From assembly GCA_026413225.1 (NCBI GenBank), contig CM048552.1:206001-270000 (forward strand): a stretch of DNA of 64,000 bases, written 5' to 3'. A model generated the notes under the pieces. The model was not told the origin of the DNA, ran no database searches, and saw only the letters and a program-made list of their open reading frames with translations. Position 1 is the stretch's first letter, and each line of letters opens with the position of its first letter. This document shows positions 11,862-22,822 of this stretch, one piece after another. The translations under genes were made by a program, and so were the position numbers. Source of the stretch: Otis tarda (lineage: Eukaryota; Chordata; Aves; Otidiformes; Otididae).

Positions 11862-13240
11862 CGATGGTTTAAACCCAGCCAGCAACTAGGCAGCACACAA
11901 TTGCTCGCTCACTGCCCCTGACCCTGTGGGATGGGGAGAGACTCAGAAAGGTCAAAGTGACAATTCTTGTGACTTGAGATAAAAACAGTTTAATATTAAG
12001 GAAAAAAACAACCACCACTGGTAAGGAGAAGTGGAACAAAAAAAAATACAGCAAAAGAAAACCCAAGACATGCAACTGATACAAATGAACACACTTGTAA
12101 GTTTCAAATGAAAACATTTAGAGTCTTTTCATTTTAGAATGGAAACAATCTGCATTAAAATTGGGGATGAGGAGCACTAGGCAAGTTGGGGAACACAGGC
12201 AGCGCCCCAAGGATCCCGAGACAGAGGGGTTATGGGGAGGCAGGGCCAAAAAGGGGGGCGTCGAACAGGGACACAAAACAAGAGTGCAGGGCACGCAACG
12301 GGCAAAACACAGGGGAAAAAAAACTCACAAGGGAGGAAAACCTCGCACAGCGGGGGTGTTTTAGTGAAAAGCATTTGGAAGTGATACAGGGAATTAGCTG
12401 TCTGCTAAATATTGCTTGATTTAGAAGACTAACTATCTGCATACTGCTTGATTTAGGACACTAACTGTCTGCTAGACAATGCCTAACAATCCTGTTTGCC
12501 TTGAAACTCACTTAAGCTTATCAGGGACTGGTACTTGTCAAGAAACTGGTATTTGTCAAGGACATGATAACAGGAGCTGCAAAGGACATGATAACAGGAG
12601 CTGCAATGTTGGTCAGAAGTCGTTAAGAAACTGCTGAAATCACCAAGTGAAAGGAGAGCATGGGTGAATGACTAAAGTTCATCTAGAGGAAGATCAGACC
12701 CCTGAAGAAGTAAATGACCACCAGAGACAGATCTGAAATGCTAACGCAAGTGTTTTTTTAATAACCCCACCTCACTTATGCATATGTATGTCTGTATTGT
12801 GCAATCCTATGAATGTGTATACCTGCACCGTATAAATTTTTGCTAAAATGTGCTGTCAGTGTGCATGCTTTTGGAGAAGCAATCCCCCACGCACCCAGTC
12901 CCAAATAAACATGCCTGCTTTATAACTCTCTCCAAGTTGTAGAGTTTGATCCATGCATCAGGAGGGCTGAGAAACACAGAGACAGTGAGGGACGGATACG
13001 AGAGAGAGACAGACACGCAAGGACAATGGGTATGTGTGGGAAGAAAGGTGCATAAGGATGACCTATAGCAGGGAGTCCACGCAGGACAATCCACAGCACA
13101 CAACTCACCCGGCATAACCTGCACGAGATGACCCACACCGAACAATGGACCCACAATGCGTAATCCCCAGCGAGAACCCCTCCGTCTCCCACTGAGTCAC
13201 ACCAACTTTCCCCAAATTGAGTGGCTTTTTTTTTTCCTTG
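11862..13240 (-). mobile_element. Avian LTR fossil, antisense, itself interrupted by a second LTR
   Basis: Begins with the antisense tail of a common bird LTR (GGTTTAAACCCAGCCAGCAA, then CTCGCTCACTGCCCC). A related copy without the interruption lies at 17940-18660, and the two share sequence up to about 13240 and 18660. The tail also occurs sense at 26950-27200. ERVL-type is my recollection of the family, not a computed match. Confidence 0.6.
12382..12960 (+). mobile_element. Solo LTR nested inside the 11862-13240 LTR
   Basis: 579 bp with TG...CA ends. It is flanked by GGAAG (12377-12381) and GGAGG (12961-12965), a nearly exact 5-bp target duplication. The uninterrupted relative at about 18345 shows the empty site. 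A TATAAA-type box near 12831 and AATAAA near 12904 give a plus orientation. A younger insertion than its host. Confidence 0.7.
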
Positions 13241-13289
13241 TCCATAATATTTTTTTTCCATGGCCAGACTATGCTCCAGACCACACCTC

Positions 13290-13875
13290 ATTTGATTTCT
13301 CCTGTGTCTGAATATTTAGTTAAAAGACTACAGAAGGAAAATCGCCACATTCTTAACATTCACTTTAAAATCCATGCGGCAAGTCCCTTAGGAAAAATGC
13401 AGTCACGCATCACAGATGTACCTTGTACTTGCAGACCGCTACGGCTCCTTTCCATCCATCTCATACTTTCATGGCCAAGGAAAGGGTGACCACGGTGAAA
13501 CGCTGGCAGCAGACATTCAGCAAAGAGACGGAAAAACCCCTTAGTTTAAAGCTAGACAGGAATCTAACTCTTCCTTCTCGGGCGAGGTTTCTCAGGACTA
13601 AAACCACATGAAGGACAGAGTATTTTGCAGCACCTTTGGTACAGCTGTTGATACCGGCCTTTAAAGCTTTTGCATTTTTCAGACACCCATGCCTTTTTTT
13701 GACTCATTGGCAGCTTTAGTTTCACTAGAACCGCTGTCCTAGATACAGGCAGGGGACAGACACAGATGCCTACATACATTTTCTCAACCCTAAGTACAGC
13801 CAAGATCTCCTCACCCTGTATGTGCCAAGTTGAATATTTGTTTGTTAAGGAGTACAGCAACACTTCTGTCCTCGT
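13290..13875. repeat. Duplicated segment, copy 1 (partner at 21600-22187)
   Basis: Shares an extended, ordered match with 21600-22187, including ACCTTGTACTTGCAGACC at 13421 and 21731, TCTCATACTTTCA and AGATACAGGCAGG. No coding frame is common to both. The following 13876-14160 shows nothing recognisable. Confidence 0.75.
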
Positions 13876-15219
13876 GAACTGCCTCCGAGCAGAGGAGGGC
13901 TCTGGGATTTCCTGGACGCCAGTGCTCCTGTTTTCACTGTCAACTCTGCACGGCCACCCACCGGAAAAAAGGCCTCAAAATAACGAACGTCAGACGATTG
14001 CTGCCACACCAGAAGTGCCAGCACTGAAAGCTCGTGCTGCTCCTCATCGGCCCTTGCCAGCGCATCTACAGGCCCACAAACATTATCCAGTATAGAGACT
14101 GCATAAAAGACAGACCGCCCCAGGCTGCAACACTCTTGCCCAGCGTACACTGACCATTAACGTCTCCCCCTTCACCTTCCCGAGAGAGACTGTTCCCAAG
14201 GAGCCCTCTTCCTCACATCAATTTCCTGCACCCTCCCTGCAGTTTTCAACCTTGTTCCCTCCTTGGCTGTGGTCCCTCAACTTAGCTCTCAAAGGGCCAG
14301 AAATCAGATTCCATCCTCAGAAGAACAACCCCACGCTAACTAAGATGGCGCTGTGTTCGCCCAGCTCCTCATCACCATCTGCAAAAAAAAAAACAAACAA
14401 ACAAAAAACAAAAAACCAAAAAAAAAACCTACCAAACAGCACTGCCCTTCAACATCACACCACTTACCACCAATCTCTTCTGCGGCACTCTCCTCCTCAA
14501 AAGCGCCACAGTGCTCTGCTCACCGGCTCCACTCATTCCCAAGAAGTCCAACGCCGCAACTGCCGCTCGTGGTGCTTCAGATGCTGAGACACGCAAAGCT
14601 CAACTTACTTTTTCTGGGGTGTAGGTAGAAAAAAATAGGTGTCATACCAAGCTAACTAGAAAAGTATGTCATTACATGCAATAACATTATCAAAAACTAC
14701 CTGCTTTAGCTTCCTACAAGAAAACAAATGCTCCAGGGTTACGCTTCATTTCTAGCAAGACCATGCATGCTATCTAACTTCTACCAGAGCTACATTCTGG
14801 ATAGGGCTGAATGACAAATGTAGCAGAACATGGTGGCTCGCACACGTGGCCGACAGAGGCACGGAGCTCCTGGCACTGTGTCCTGGTGTCTGCTCTGTCA
14901 AGGAGGGCTCAGATGGACCAGCCACTCCTTGCTGGAGGCACCTGCCTGTGATTCACTCCTCAGTCCCCTCCAGCAGCCATGCCCAGGAGGCCCCCTTTAC
15001 AGCTGGAGGCCCCTCATACAGCAGGGCCAGGGCCAGCCCCACCCTCAGCCTCACTGGTCCCACCTGGGGCTGCCCCAGATCCAGCCCCAGCTAGAGCCCA
15101 TTGGAAGCAGGGACCCTTGTCAAAGCCCCACAACACATCACCCCCTCCCCTGCAACTGTCCTCAGCCACAAGCTCTGCACCCAGGGGCTGCAAACACATC
15201 CAGGGGCACAGAGGAGGTC

Positions 15220-15660
15220 ACAGACAGTGAGATACAGAACAGAAAAAAAAAACAAACAGTGACAGTACGCAAGACAAAGAGATAGAGAGAGAAAGATTAG
15301 AAAGGGAAGAGAGATATAGGAAGGCAGAGGCACAGGGCAGGCCAAAAAACAGGCTGGAGAAATTAGTTGGGGGGAGAATACAGATGCAGATCAGGACAAA
15401 GAGATGGAAAAGGCAAAAACAGCAATGGGCTGCAGGACAGAGACAGAGAACAAAAAAAGGAAGGAGAGGGAGCAGAACAAAAGTGCAGGGATAAAAACAA
15501 AAGGAAGCGGTAGAACAAGAGATTTAAAGAGAGAGAGAAAGGGGGAACAGGATAGAAAAAAAGAGAGAAGAGGAGAGGTAGAAGGAAACAATAACAGCAA
15601 CAACAAATCACAGCAGCCTGGGAAAGGTAGGGGGCCACGGGAGCGGCAGGGAAGGACACA
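15220..15660 (+). repeat. Purine-rich tract (M3)
   Basis: Same GGACAG/GAGAGA-type composition and the same place within the module as at 5550, 8780 and 23690. On the minus strand it would be the pyrimidine-rich intron before the TGTTTGCAG acceptor near 15188. Confidence 0.75.
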
Positions 15661-16653
15661 GACACACAAGAGAGAAGGCAGAGCCCAAGGGGCCAGGGAC
15701 TCACCACAGCTCTTACTCCTGGCACTGCTGGGAGAATCTGACGGGTCAGATGCTACTTTCTGCTTCTCTCCTCTTCTGTAACTCCGACCTCTTGGCTGTC
15801 CTCCACCTAAGAGAATACATGGGTGTCTTACAGCTCTTAGACAAAAAGTTTCCTAGACACAGCCTCGCTCGCTCATGCACTACGTGGCCGTACCGTGCTT
15901 CAGGTTCTGCATACAGACTGTGCAGTGCACACTGGCGGTCTGGCCTGCTGAAGAGTACAAAGAGGGATCCTTCCTCACCCGGAGAGGCAGGCTCTCTCTC
16001 ACCTGCAGTAGGAGGCAGCTGCTGGCTGGCTGGGCTTTGGTTTCTTCTTCTTTACCTTTCTGTGGCCTCTCCAGCTTCAGCTGCAGCAGGTCCTCTCTAC
16101 AGGCAGTAAGTGCTCCATCCGTTCATTTTTGCTCCCACACCGCAAGGAGAGCGAGGCCGGGCAGAGACAGCCCACACAAGCCTGAGGCGAGTGCAGTCAA
16201 CAGCATTCCCAAGGGAGGAACAGACAACCACAGCCTTGGCACAGCCTCTGGGAGAGGGAAAGAAGAAGCAGCGACCGTTATTACCGCACGCGGCCCCTGG
16301 CCAGAGCCCCTGCTGCCGCAGGGGATTCTCCAGATACACTGAGGTCCCACCTTGCAACCTTCAGGGCAGGGCGTGGCCCGGTGCTACGGGACAGGCTTCA
16401 GGGGACGCGTCGGAGCGGCAGGCAGCTGCACGGGGCCGGGGGAGGCTCGGGGGGAGCTCTGGCGAGCTGGGGAGGTGTCCAGAGTCTCCACCGGGAGGGG
16501 TGTCCCCCTCCTGCCCCGCTTCCCCTCTCTCTGCTCTCGGGTCACTCCCCGGGGCTGCCCTCGCCCGAGGCTCCCCGGGCGGGCAGCGGGCAGGAGACAG
16601 CGCTGCAGCCGCCAAAGGGGCTCGCTCACCTCACGGGTGCCCTCGGTACTCAC

Positions 16654-16720
16654 CCGCCGCCGCCGACGGGACCCGCGCGCTGCACACCGCCATGCTGCTC
16701 CCGGGCATAGCGCATGCGCG
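16654..16720 (-). promoter_or_regulatory. Possible transcription start and first exon of M3
   Basis: On the minus strand an NRF1-type CGCATGCGC (about 16719-16711) is followed by AGCATGGCGGTGTG, a YY1-like initiator with a start codon, and 40 bases later by G|GTGAGT. The other modules keep the surrounding sequence but not the ATG. Confidence 0.35.
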
Positions 16721-16792
16721 AGGAAGGCTGACATCTGCGCATGTGCAAGAGTGGCCTGGAATCCGCGCATGCGCACTCGGAAGTCAGTGCCT

Positions 16793-17338
16793 GCCAGGAG
16801 AAGGGCAGAGTAATACGCATGCGCAGCCGGGACTCGGCGCGGGAGCATGCGCTGTAGGGCGGCTGAAGCTGCCAGGAGAAGGGCAGCGCAATGCGCATGT
16901 GTAGCCGCGGCCCGGCACGCGAGCATGCGCAGTCGGGCGGCTGAAGCTGCCAGGAGAAGGGCAGCGCAATGCGCATGTGCAGCCGCGGCCCGGCACGCGA
17001 GCATGCGCAGTCGGGCGGCTGAAGCTGCCAGGAGAAGGGCAGCGCAATGCGCATGTGCAGCCGCGGCCCGGCACGCGAGCATGCGCACTAGGGCTGCTGA
17101 AGCTGCCAGGAGAAGGGCAGAGCAATGCGCATGTGCAGCCGCAGCCCGGCAGGGGAGCATGCGCTGTAGGGCGGCTGAAGCTGCCAGGAGAAGGGCAGCG
17201 CAATGCGCATGCGCTGCCGGGGCCCGGCACGCGAGCATGCGCGGTCGGGCGGCTGAAGTTGCCAGGAAAAGGGCAGGAAAATGCGCATGCGCTGCCGGAT
17301 GGTGGCACCTGCCCATGCGCGGCCCCGCGCTGTTGCCC
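16793..17338. repeat. 78-bp minisatellite carrying NRF1-type motifs (7 units)
   Basis: GCCAGGAGAAGGGCAG recurs at 16793, 16871, 16949, 17027, 17105, 17183 and 17261 (last one altered), an exact 78-bp period. Most units hold two palindromic GCATGCGC/GCGCATG cores of the NRF1 site. Because 78 is a multiple of three, several frames stay open on both strands and give 26-residue repeats, which I regard as a by-product. Degenerate further units reach about 17480. Confidence 0.92.
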
Positions 17339-17479
17339 GCTGTTGTGTGTCACCCGCGCATGCACTGTAGAGCATCTGTGCCTACCAGGAAAATGGCAGA
17401 GCAACATGCGTGCGCGGCAGGGGCTCGGCTCCCGAGCATTCGCGTTCGGCATCTGTGCCTGCCCGAAGATGGGCAGAGC

Positions 17480-17790
17480 ACTGCGCATGGGAGATTCCCG
17501 AGCTGCAGTTCCCGCTTTTGGTCACCGGGCGGCAGCAGCGAGCTCAGTGCCGTGCGGGCACTGCGTATGCGCGACCCCGAGCTGCAGTACCCGCTTTCGG
17601 TCACCGGGCGGCAGCAGCGAGCTCGGTGACGTGTGGGCACTGCGTATGCGCGACCCCGAGCTGCAGTACCCACTTTTGGTCACCGGGCGGCAGCAGCGAG
17701 CTCAGTGCCGTGTGGGCACTGCATATGCGCGACTCCGAGCTGCAGTACCCGCTTTCGGTCACCAGGCGGCAGCAGCCCCGTACCGCTCCG
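17480..17790. repeat. 79-bp minisatellite, 4 units
   Basis: GAGCTGCAG followed by TTTTGGTCACCGGGCGGCAG or close variants starts at 17500, 17579, 17658 and 17737, a 79-bp period. Three units also contain TATGCGCGAC. Single diverged copies lie in the promoter blocks at about 7690 and 25260. Confidence 0.9.
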
Positions 17791-17939
17791 GTCCTGGGTG
17801 TTCAGCCGGACGAGCCACGGCCGGTTCCTCCCTCCCGTTCGCACCGTCCACAGCCGGTCACCACTTACCGGGGCACGGCTGCCCTTTTCCCCCCGCGCAG
17901 CCTGGGCAGTGACATTTGTGGCCTCTGTACCAAAAAGCG

Positions 17940-18660
17940 TACCCGTGGGAGGGGGAGAGAATGAGAAGGGTGAAAGTGAGGAAACTCGTGGGTTGAGATG
18001 AAAACAGTTTAACAATTAAGAAGAAACAAACCACCACCAATACCCCTTGTGAGGAAAAGAGGAAAACAATAAATGCCCAGAAAGAGAAGTGATAAAACTG
18101 AAAACAATTGCAAATTATAAATTAAAACAACTGAGAAGGAGTGAGGTGCAGGGAAGCAGGTGGGAGGTTTCAGTTTGGGGGTGATGGGGGGCAGGCATCA
18201 CCCCAGGGTCTGCAGGCAGAGGGGTTACGGGGGCAGGGTCAAATATGGGGAGGCAGAGCAGGGGTAGAGGGGGGAGTGAGGGCACAAGACAGGAGGGCAG
18301 GGGGCACGGGGGGACCAATCACAGGGGAACATTTCAGTGGAAAGCATTTTGGAGGGTGCAGAGACACAGAGGAGGCAGGAGGGACGGACACGAGGTGGGG
18401 ACGGATGGGGGCGGACGAGGGGGGTGTGGGTAGAAAGGTGCATGGGGGGACATGTGTGGGGATGACCTACACCAGGGGGTCCACTTGGAATAATCCACAG
18501 GGGACACAACTCACCTGGGATGACCCGCAACGGACAATCCACTCCAGGTAACTGATTCAGACAGACCAGGTAATCCACACAGGGTAATCCCCAGGACTGT
18601 CCCTCCATCTGCCAGCCTTTCACCCCAGATTGTCCCCAAATTAAGGTGGTGTTTTTCTTT
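17940..18660 (-). mobile_element. Avian LTR fossil, antisense, uninterrupted relative of 11862-13240
   Basis: Contains the GAGAGAATGAGAAGG and CTCGTGGGTTGAGAT stretch of the common bird LTR tail, then a G-rich body with AAAGGTGCATGGGGGG and GGATGACCTACACCAGGG, matched at 12960-13250. It adjoins the M3 promoter block. Confidence 0.55.
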
Positions 18661-19140
18661 TTTGCTTTCCCATAATATTAAAATCTGGGGTTTCGGCGTT
18701 TTGCCAAAATATTCAATTTGGGGGGTTTTTGGCACTATTCCACAACATAAAAATTGGCAATTTTTGCTTTTGGTTTTGTGCACGAAAGTGGGGGAATGTG
18801 AGGGGCTGCTTTCCAGCTCCACAAATCCAGGCTGATCTGGCTTTCCTGGGAGCCTCAAACTAGGATATTTTTTTCCCCCTCAAACTGATTTTAATTGGGT
18901 TCCCCCCATTGCAGACCCAGATTCAGAGTTTTGGGGTATGTTTGTGCTGCATTGGCAGCTCCTACTCTGCGTGCACGGCCCTGCAGGTGAAAATCCCCTT
19001 GTTGGGGCATTGGCCCCAAATCGAGATAGGAAAAGGAGAAGGGGCAGCTTTTGAAAGCATTTTTCTCTCTTCAATAGAGATGGGAGGGAGCAAGTTTTTA
19101 AATCTTCTCTGCAAATAGGGTTTCTTTCCATTTTAAAAAC
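18661..19140. other. Unclassified sequence
   Basis: Poly-G/T-rich phrases such as CCAAAATATTCAATTTGGGG suggest old repeat material. I see no gene or splice structure. Confidence 0.4.
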
Positions 19141-19149
19141 CTTACATAG

Positions 19150-19450
19150 CACAGACACTCACACACGTATCTATTTACACACACATTTCATATATATTAT
19201 CTATTTACACTTTATATATAATATCCATTTAGACTTGTATATTTACACTTCCATACATTTGCACTTATGCATCTATTTAGGCTAGTATCTATTTAGACTT
19301 CTGTACCGTGACACTCCAACACCTTTTCAGACCTCTCTATTGAGACTTCGATGGCTACTTACAATAATACCCATTTAGACTTTGTTTTCTGTTGACACGT
19401 ACACATCATCTCTACTTAGATGGCAGATAATATCTGCTTACACTTACTAT
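19150..19450. repeat. Degenerate AT-rich tandem repeat
   Basis: Variants of TCTATTTAGACTT and TCTATTTACACTT recur about ten times with irregular spacing of roughly 20-30 bases, each weakly diverged. No gene. Confidence 0.6.
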
Positions 19451-19798
19451 GACAGACACAGTAAGAGCAGACCGCTCGCCCTGTAGGTGCCACGTCTCTC
19501 GCTCAGGCTCTGCTCCGCAACCCTCCCCCTCCGCCCCCGTGCCGGGACGGGCTCCCCAGGCCACCAACTGCCCCTGGCCCCCGGTGGCCCCGGGCTCTCC
19601 TCAGCAGCCAGCCCTTGCTGTTGTACCCACGGGGCACTCGCTGGAGACAGAGTTGGGAGCCTCCAGACACAGGGCCGGGCCCTCAGTACGCTGAATGACT
19701 GGCAGGCAAACCTGGGCTGGGGGGATCGACAGAGCACCATGAGACGCTGACAACCAGACACCTGAAAAACAAAAATCCCAAATTGTATTTCAGCAGGT

Positions 19799-19833
19799 TA
19801 AAAAAAAAATAAAAAAAAAAAAAAAAAAAAAAT
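19799..19833 (+). repeat. A-rich tract with one T
   Basis: About 35 bases of A with a single T. It precedes about 1.7 kb (19834-21599) in which I see only scattered duplicated sequence and no gene. Confidence 0.8.
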
Positions 19834-21599
19834 AGCACAGAAGAAAGTAGAGGAATTCAGTCAGAACAAGAGACAGGACAGCAGTTGAGCTAAAGGAGGA
19901 TTCTAGGTAAACAAGTCAGCTCAAAATACAACACATCTTTAAAAGCTAGAGCGATTTGAATGCTTAAAATCAGTATTAAGAATAATTGGGATTATTTTGA
20001 ACACATTCACAGCATAACAGTAACAACTCTTGCTGGTGCTGGAAAACATCTCCCCCCTTCCTTACATTACCGCTGCAGAGAGCCTCACCCCTGCCAGGCT
20101 GCAGGACAAGGGTGTACCCGCAGCAGCATCTACGCTCACAGATCCACCGCAACAGCCCTTGCGCTGCTGCTGCACATCTTGTCTGCTTGGTCAATAAAGC
20201 CGCAAGTAAAGCGTAAAACTCTAAAGAGTAAAATGAAAAATAAATAACATATCTAATTAATTCACTTTATGCTAAAAAGATGCGTTTATGTTTACATAAA
20301 TCCAATTTAAATGCTTGTACTAGAAAAGTATGTGATGTTCCTTTTGCATTAATTTAACTCACGGAGCTGTGAACTGATACAATTAAGTTATCTGTCTCTG
20401 AAATACACAGCTGCTACTTGACTAGGAGGTTTTTTGTGTGTTGCGTAATTAGGAGGGGCACCTGGCCGGCTGCACTGCCCAAGAGAGTCGCTGCTGAACT
20501 GCCAGGGAAACTCGCAATTGAAAGTGAGACGGAACTAAAGTACTGCAGAGCGCTCCATCACAAGATTGGGAAAAGAACCCTGTAACATTCAGTTGCCTCT
20601 TTTTAAGCACACAGAACAAATACCTAACTGCTTAAGTACACCTAATAAATTGTATGCTACAGCTACTTTTTTTTCAAGTTTTATTTACGAAAGAAAAATG
20701 AGTGAGAGAAGAGATTCCTCATATGGATTTACTTTCAAAATAAAACAAAAAACAAACAAACCAAATCCCCAGTTCTGCAATCCGTAAGGCTACCAAAAAG
20801 GACTGGCAGATTCGCTAATGCCTTTGGCTGTACCGAAGCATGCAGAGGAACACGTTTTTACGATATTTCAACTGCTGCAATCAAGAACTCAAAGACCTGC
20901 GCTGCCATCAACTTTTGGAAGACCGTGCTGGGCTTGGGTGCGTGGAAGGAAATTGACTTGAGTTTCCTCTTTTTTTTTTTTAAGAGACAGTGAAAAATCT
21001 TGTTGCTGATGACTTCTACTGTCAAGTACATCATCTCTGAAGATCCACTCTGATAGGAAGTTCATAAAATGTAACTTCTTTGAATGAGAAAGATTTTCAT
21101 TCTGGAAAATCTCTTTCCAACTGAAGTCAAAAGTTACACACTGCAGGTTAAGGAAAAAGGGCATCATTGAAGCAGCAACTCACCAAAACCACATCAGGAC
21201 TCACTCTTGTCACTAGTGACAAGGCTGCTATCATTTTTTGGGAAGCCTGGGAAAACACGTGGAAGCAATGCTGATTTGTCCTGGTTTGTCCACATCTCTT
21301 CTTCAACCCTGATTGCTTTTAGTACAGATGCTAGCATCTCAGTAAGGTTTGAGTACTACTACGAAGATATTTTTAAAAGTTATGGACTGAAATAGCATAA
21401 AGCTTTTATCATGAAAACAAAGTCTGTTTCTTCTGAACTCTATGAACAGTTTCTTTCCTCTTCTACTACAAAGTTATTTTCACAGTATCATTTAATAGTA
21501 AGCGCACAGAAACAGAAGATTACGTTTTCAGGAAGATAAAATAAACAGAGGGAAGTAAGCTTTGCATAGGCACAACAGGCTCCAGGAAAGACCTTATTT

Positions 21600-22187
21600 T
21601 ATTTTTAGTACTTGTGTTAAAACAGTTCATAGAAAAACTATAGAAGGAGAGCTGGCACATTCTTAATGTTAACTTTAAAGTCCATACTACAGGTACTTTG
21701 GGAAAAATGCAGACACACATCATAGACATACCTTGTACTTGCAGACCACTATGGATCCTCTCCACCCGTCTCATACTTTCAGGGCAGAAGAAAGGGCGAC
21801 CACAGTGAAATGGTGGCAGTCAACACTCATCTGAGAGGGGGAAAAAAAACACTTCAGCATAAAGCTGGGTAAGAATCTAAAGCTTCCTTTTTGGGGGAAG
21901 GTTTGTGAAGACTACAACTGAGTGGAGGAAAAAGTATTTTGCATCACCTTTGGTACAGTTGTTGATACCAGCCATTAGAGCTTTTGCATTTTTTAAGAGA
22001 ACTGTGCCTTTTTTGACTCCTTGGCAGCTTTAGTATCACTAGAACCACTTTCCTAGATACAGGCAGGTGACAGACACAGATACCTACACACATCTTCTCA
22101 AGCCTACATTTAGCCAAGATTTCCTCCCCCTATATAACCCAAGTTGAATGTTTTTGTGAAAGAGTACAGCAACCCATCTGTCCTTGT
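21600..22187. repeat. Duplicated segment, copy 2 (partner at 13290-13875)
   Basis: Diverged copy of 13290-13875. The match stops at GTGAACTGC, where an LTR-like block begins in this copy only. Confidence 0.75.
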
Positions 22188-22822
22188 GAACTGCTATTAC
22201 GATCCAATTTGGATGAGAGGAAGGCCCCCTTGCATTTTAACTGACCTCAGACAAGTCTGGGAGGCGAGGGGCAGCTAGATCAACCTCTCACTGCAGGTTC
22301 GATCACCTCGAGCAAGACTAAGACAAAAACGAGGTCAAATGCCGTGTACCTGAAACAGCTTTTATTATCAAAAGTAGAAAATATTAGCAACAGGATAGGA
22401 TAGAATAACAGGAGAGAAATCAAGCAAGCAATCAGAACAGAGTTGCAAGAATAGTCACTACCATGGATCCGTGGCATCCTGAGAGTCCAAATCTCTCAGT
22501 GCTTTGGCAGCGGGCAATCACGCCAGGGTTTGTCTCAACAGTCCTTTCATCCTCGCTCAAGGGCTGCGGTTTCTGACCAGTTGCACGTCTGCACATTTCT
22601 GCACGCGTGCACACGCTTCACGACTCTGGCCCCGTTCCTCACACAACTGTTCCATGAATCACAGACTGGGGGTCTCTGTAGCCTTGCAGTCGTCCTTATC
22701 TTATCCAGCAGCCGGAGGAAATTCTTGCTTGGCTAAGCAATCCTTAGAGACAAATGATCTACAGTTCAGTCTCTCACATGCAAGCAAGCTTTGAGACAAA
22801 AGTCCCATAATTCAGTCTCTCA
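22187..22822 (-). mobile_element. Probable solo LTR, minus orientation
   Basis: Starts where duplication copy 2 loses its match. Ends are TG (22187) and CA (22822), the right end TCTCTCA recalling that of the 6506-7119 LTR. Minus-strand AATAAA lies near 22360. No clear target duplication; boundaries are approximate. Downstream, 22823-23290 ends with a plus-strand AATAAA near 23261 and may be another LTR piece. Confidence 0.4.

Larger units (their letters stand above)
14830..17905 (-). other. Module M3: most complete promoter, exon-like and purine-tract module
   Basis: On the minus strand: 79-bp and 78-bp minisatellites (17780-16793), then AGCATGGCGG with a possible start codon at 16693-16691 and a strong donor G|GTGAGT after 16654 (13 codons). 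An exon-like segment at 16092-16056 follows (ends GTAAAG donor), then 16002-15979 (24 bases, CTGCAG acceptor, GTGAGG donor), 15806-15705 (102 bases, TTCTCTTAG acceptor, GTG|GTGAGT donor), a pyrimidine tract, and a terminal segment from 15187 after acceptor TGTTTGCAG. Joined phases run open through the 102-base segment but hit a stop soon after 15187. Transcription is plausible; a protein is unproven and I recognise no family. Confidence 0.45.

Noticed and set aside
16384-17912. Long open frames on both strands (about 230-310 codons) with 26-residue Ala/Arg/Cys repeats
   Set aside because: They follow from the 78-bp period being a multiple of three in GC-rich DNA. Several frames on both strands are open at once, so none is favoured as a protein.
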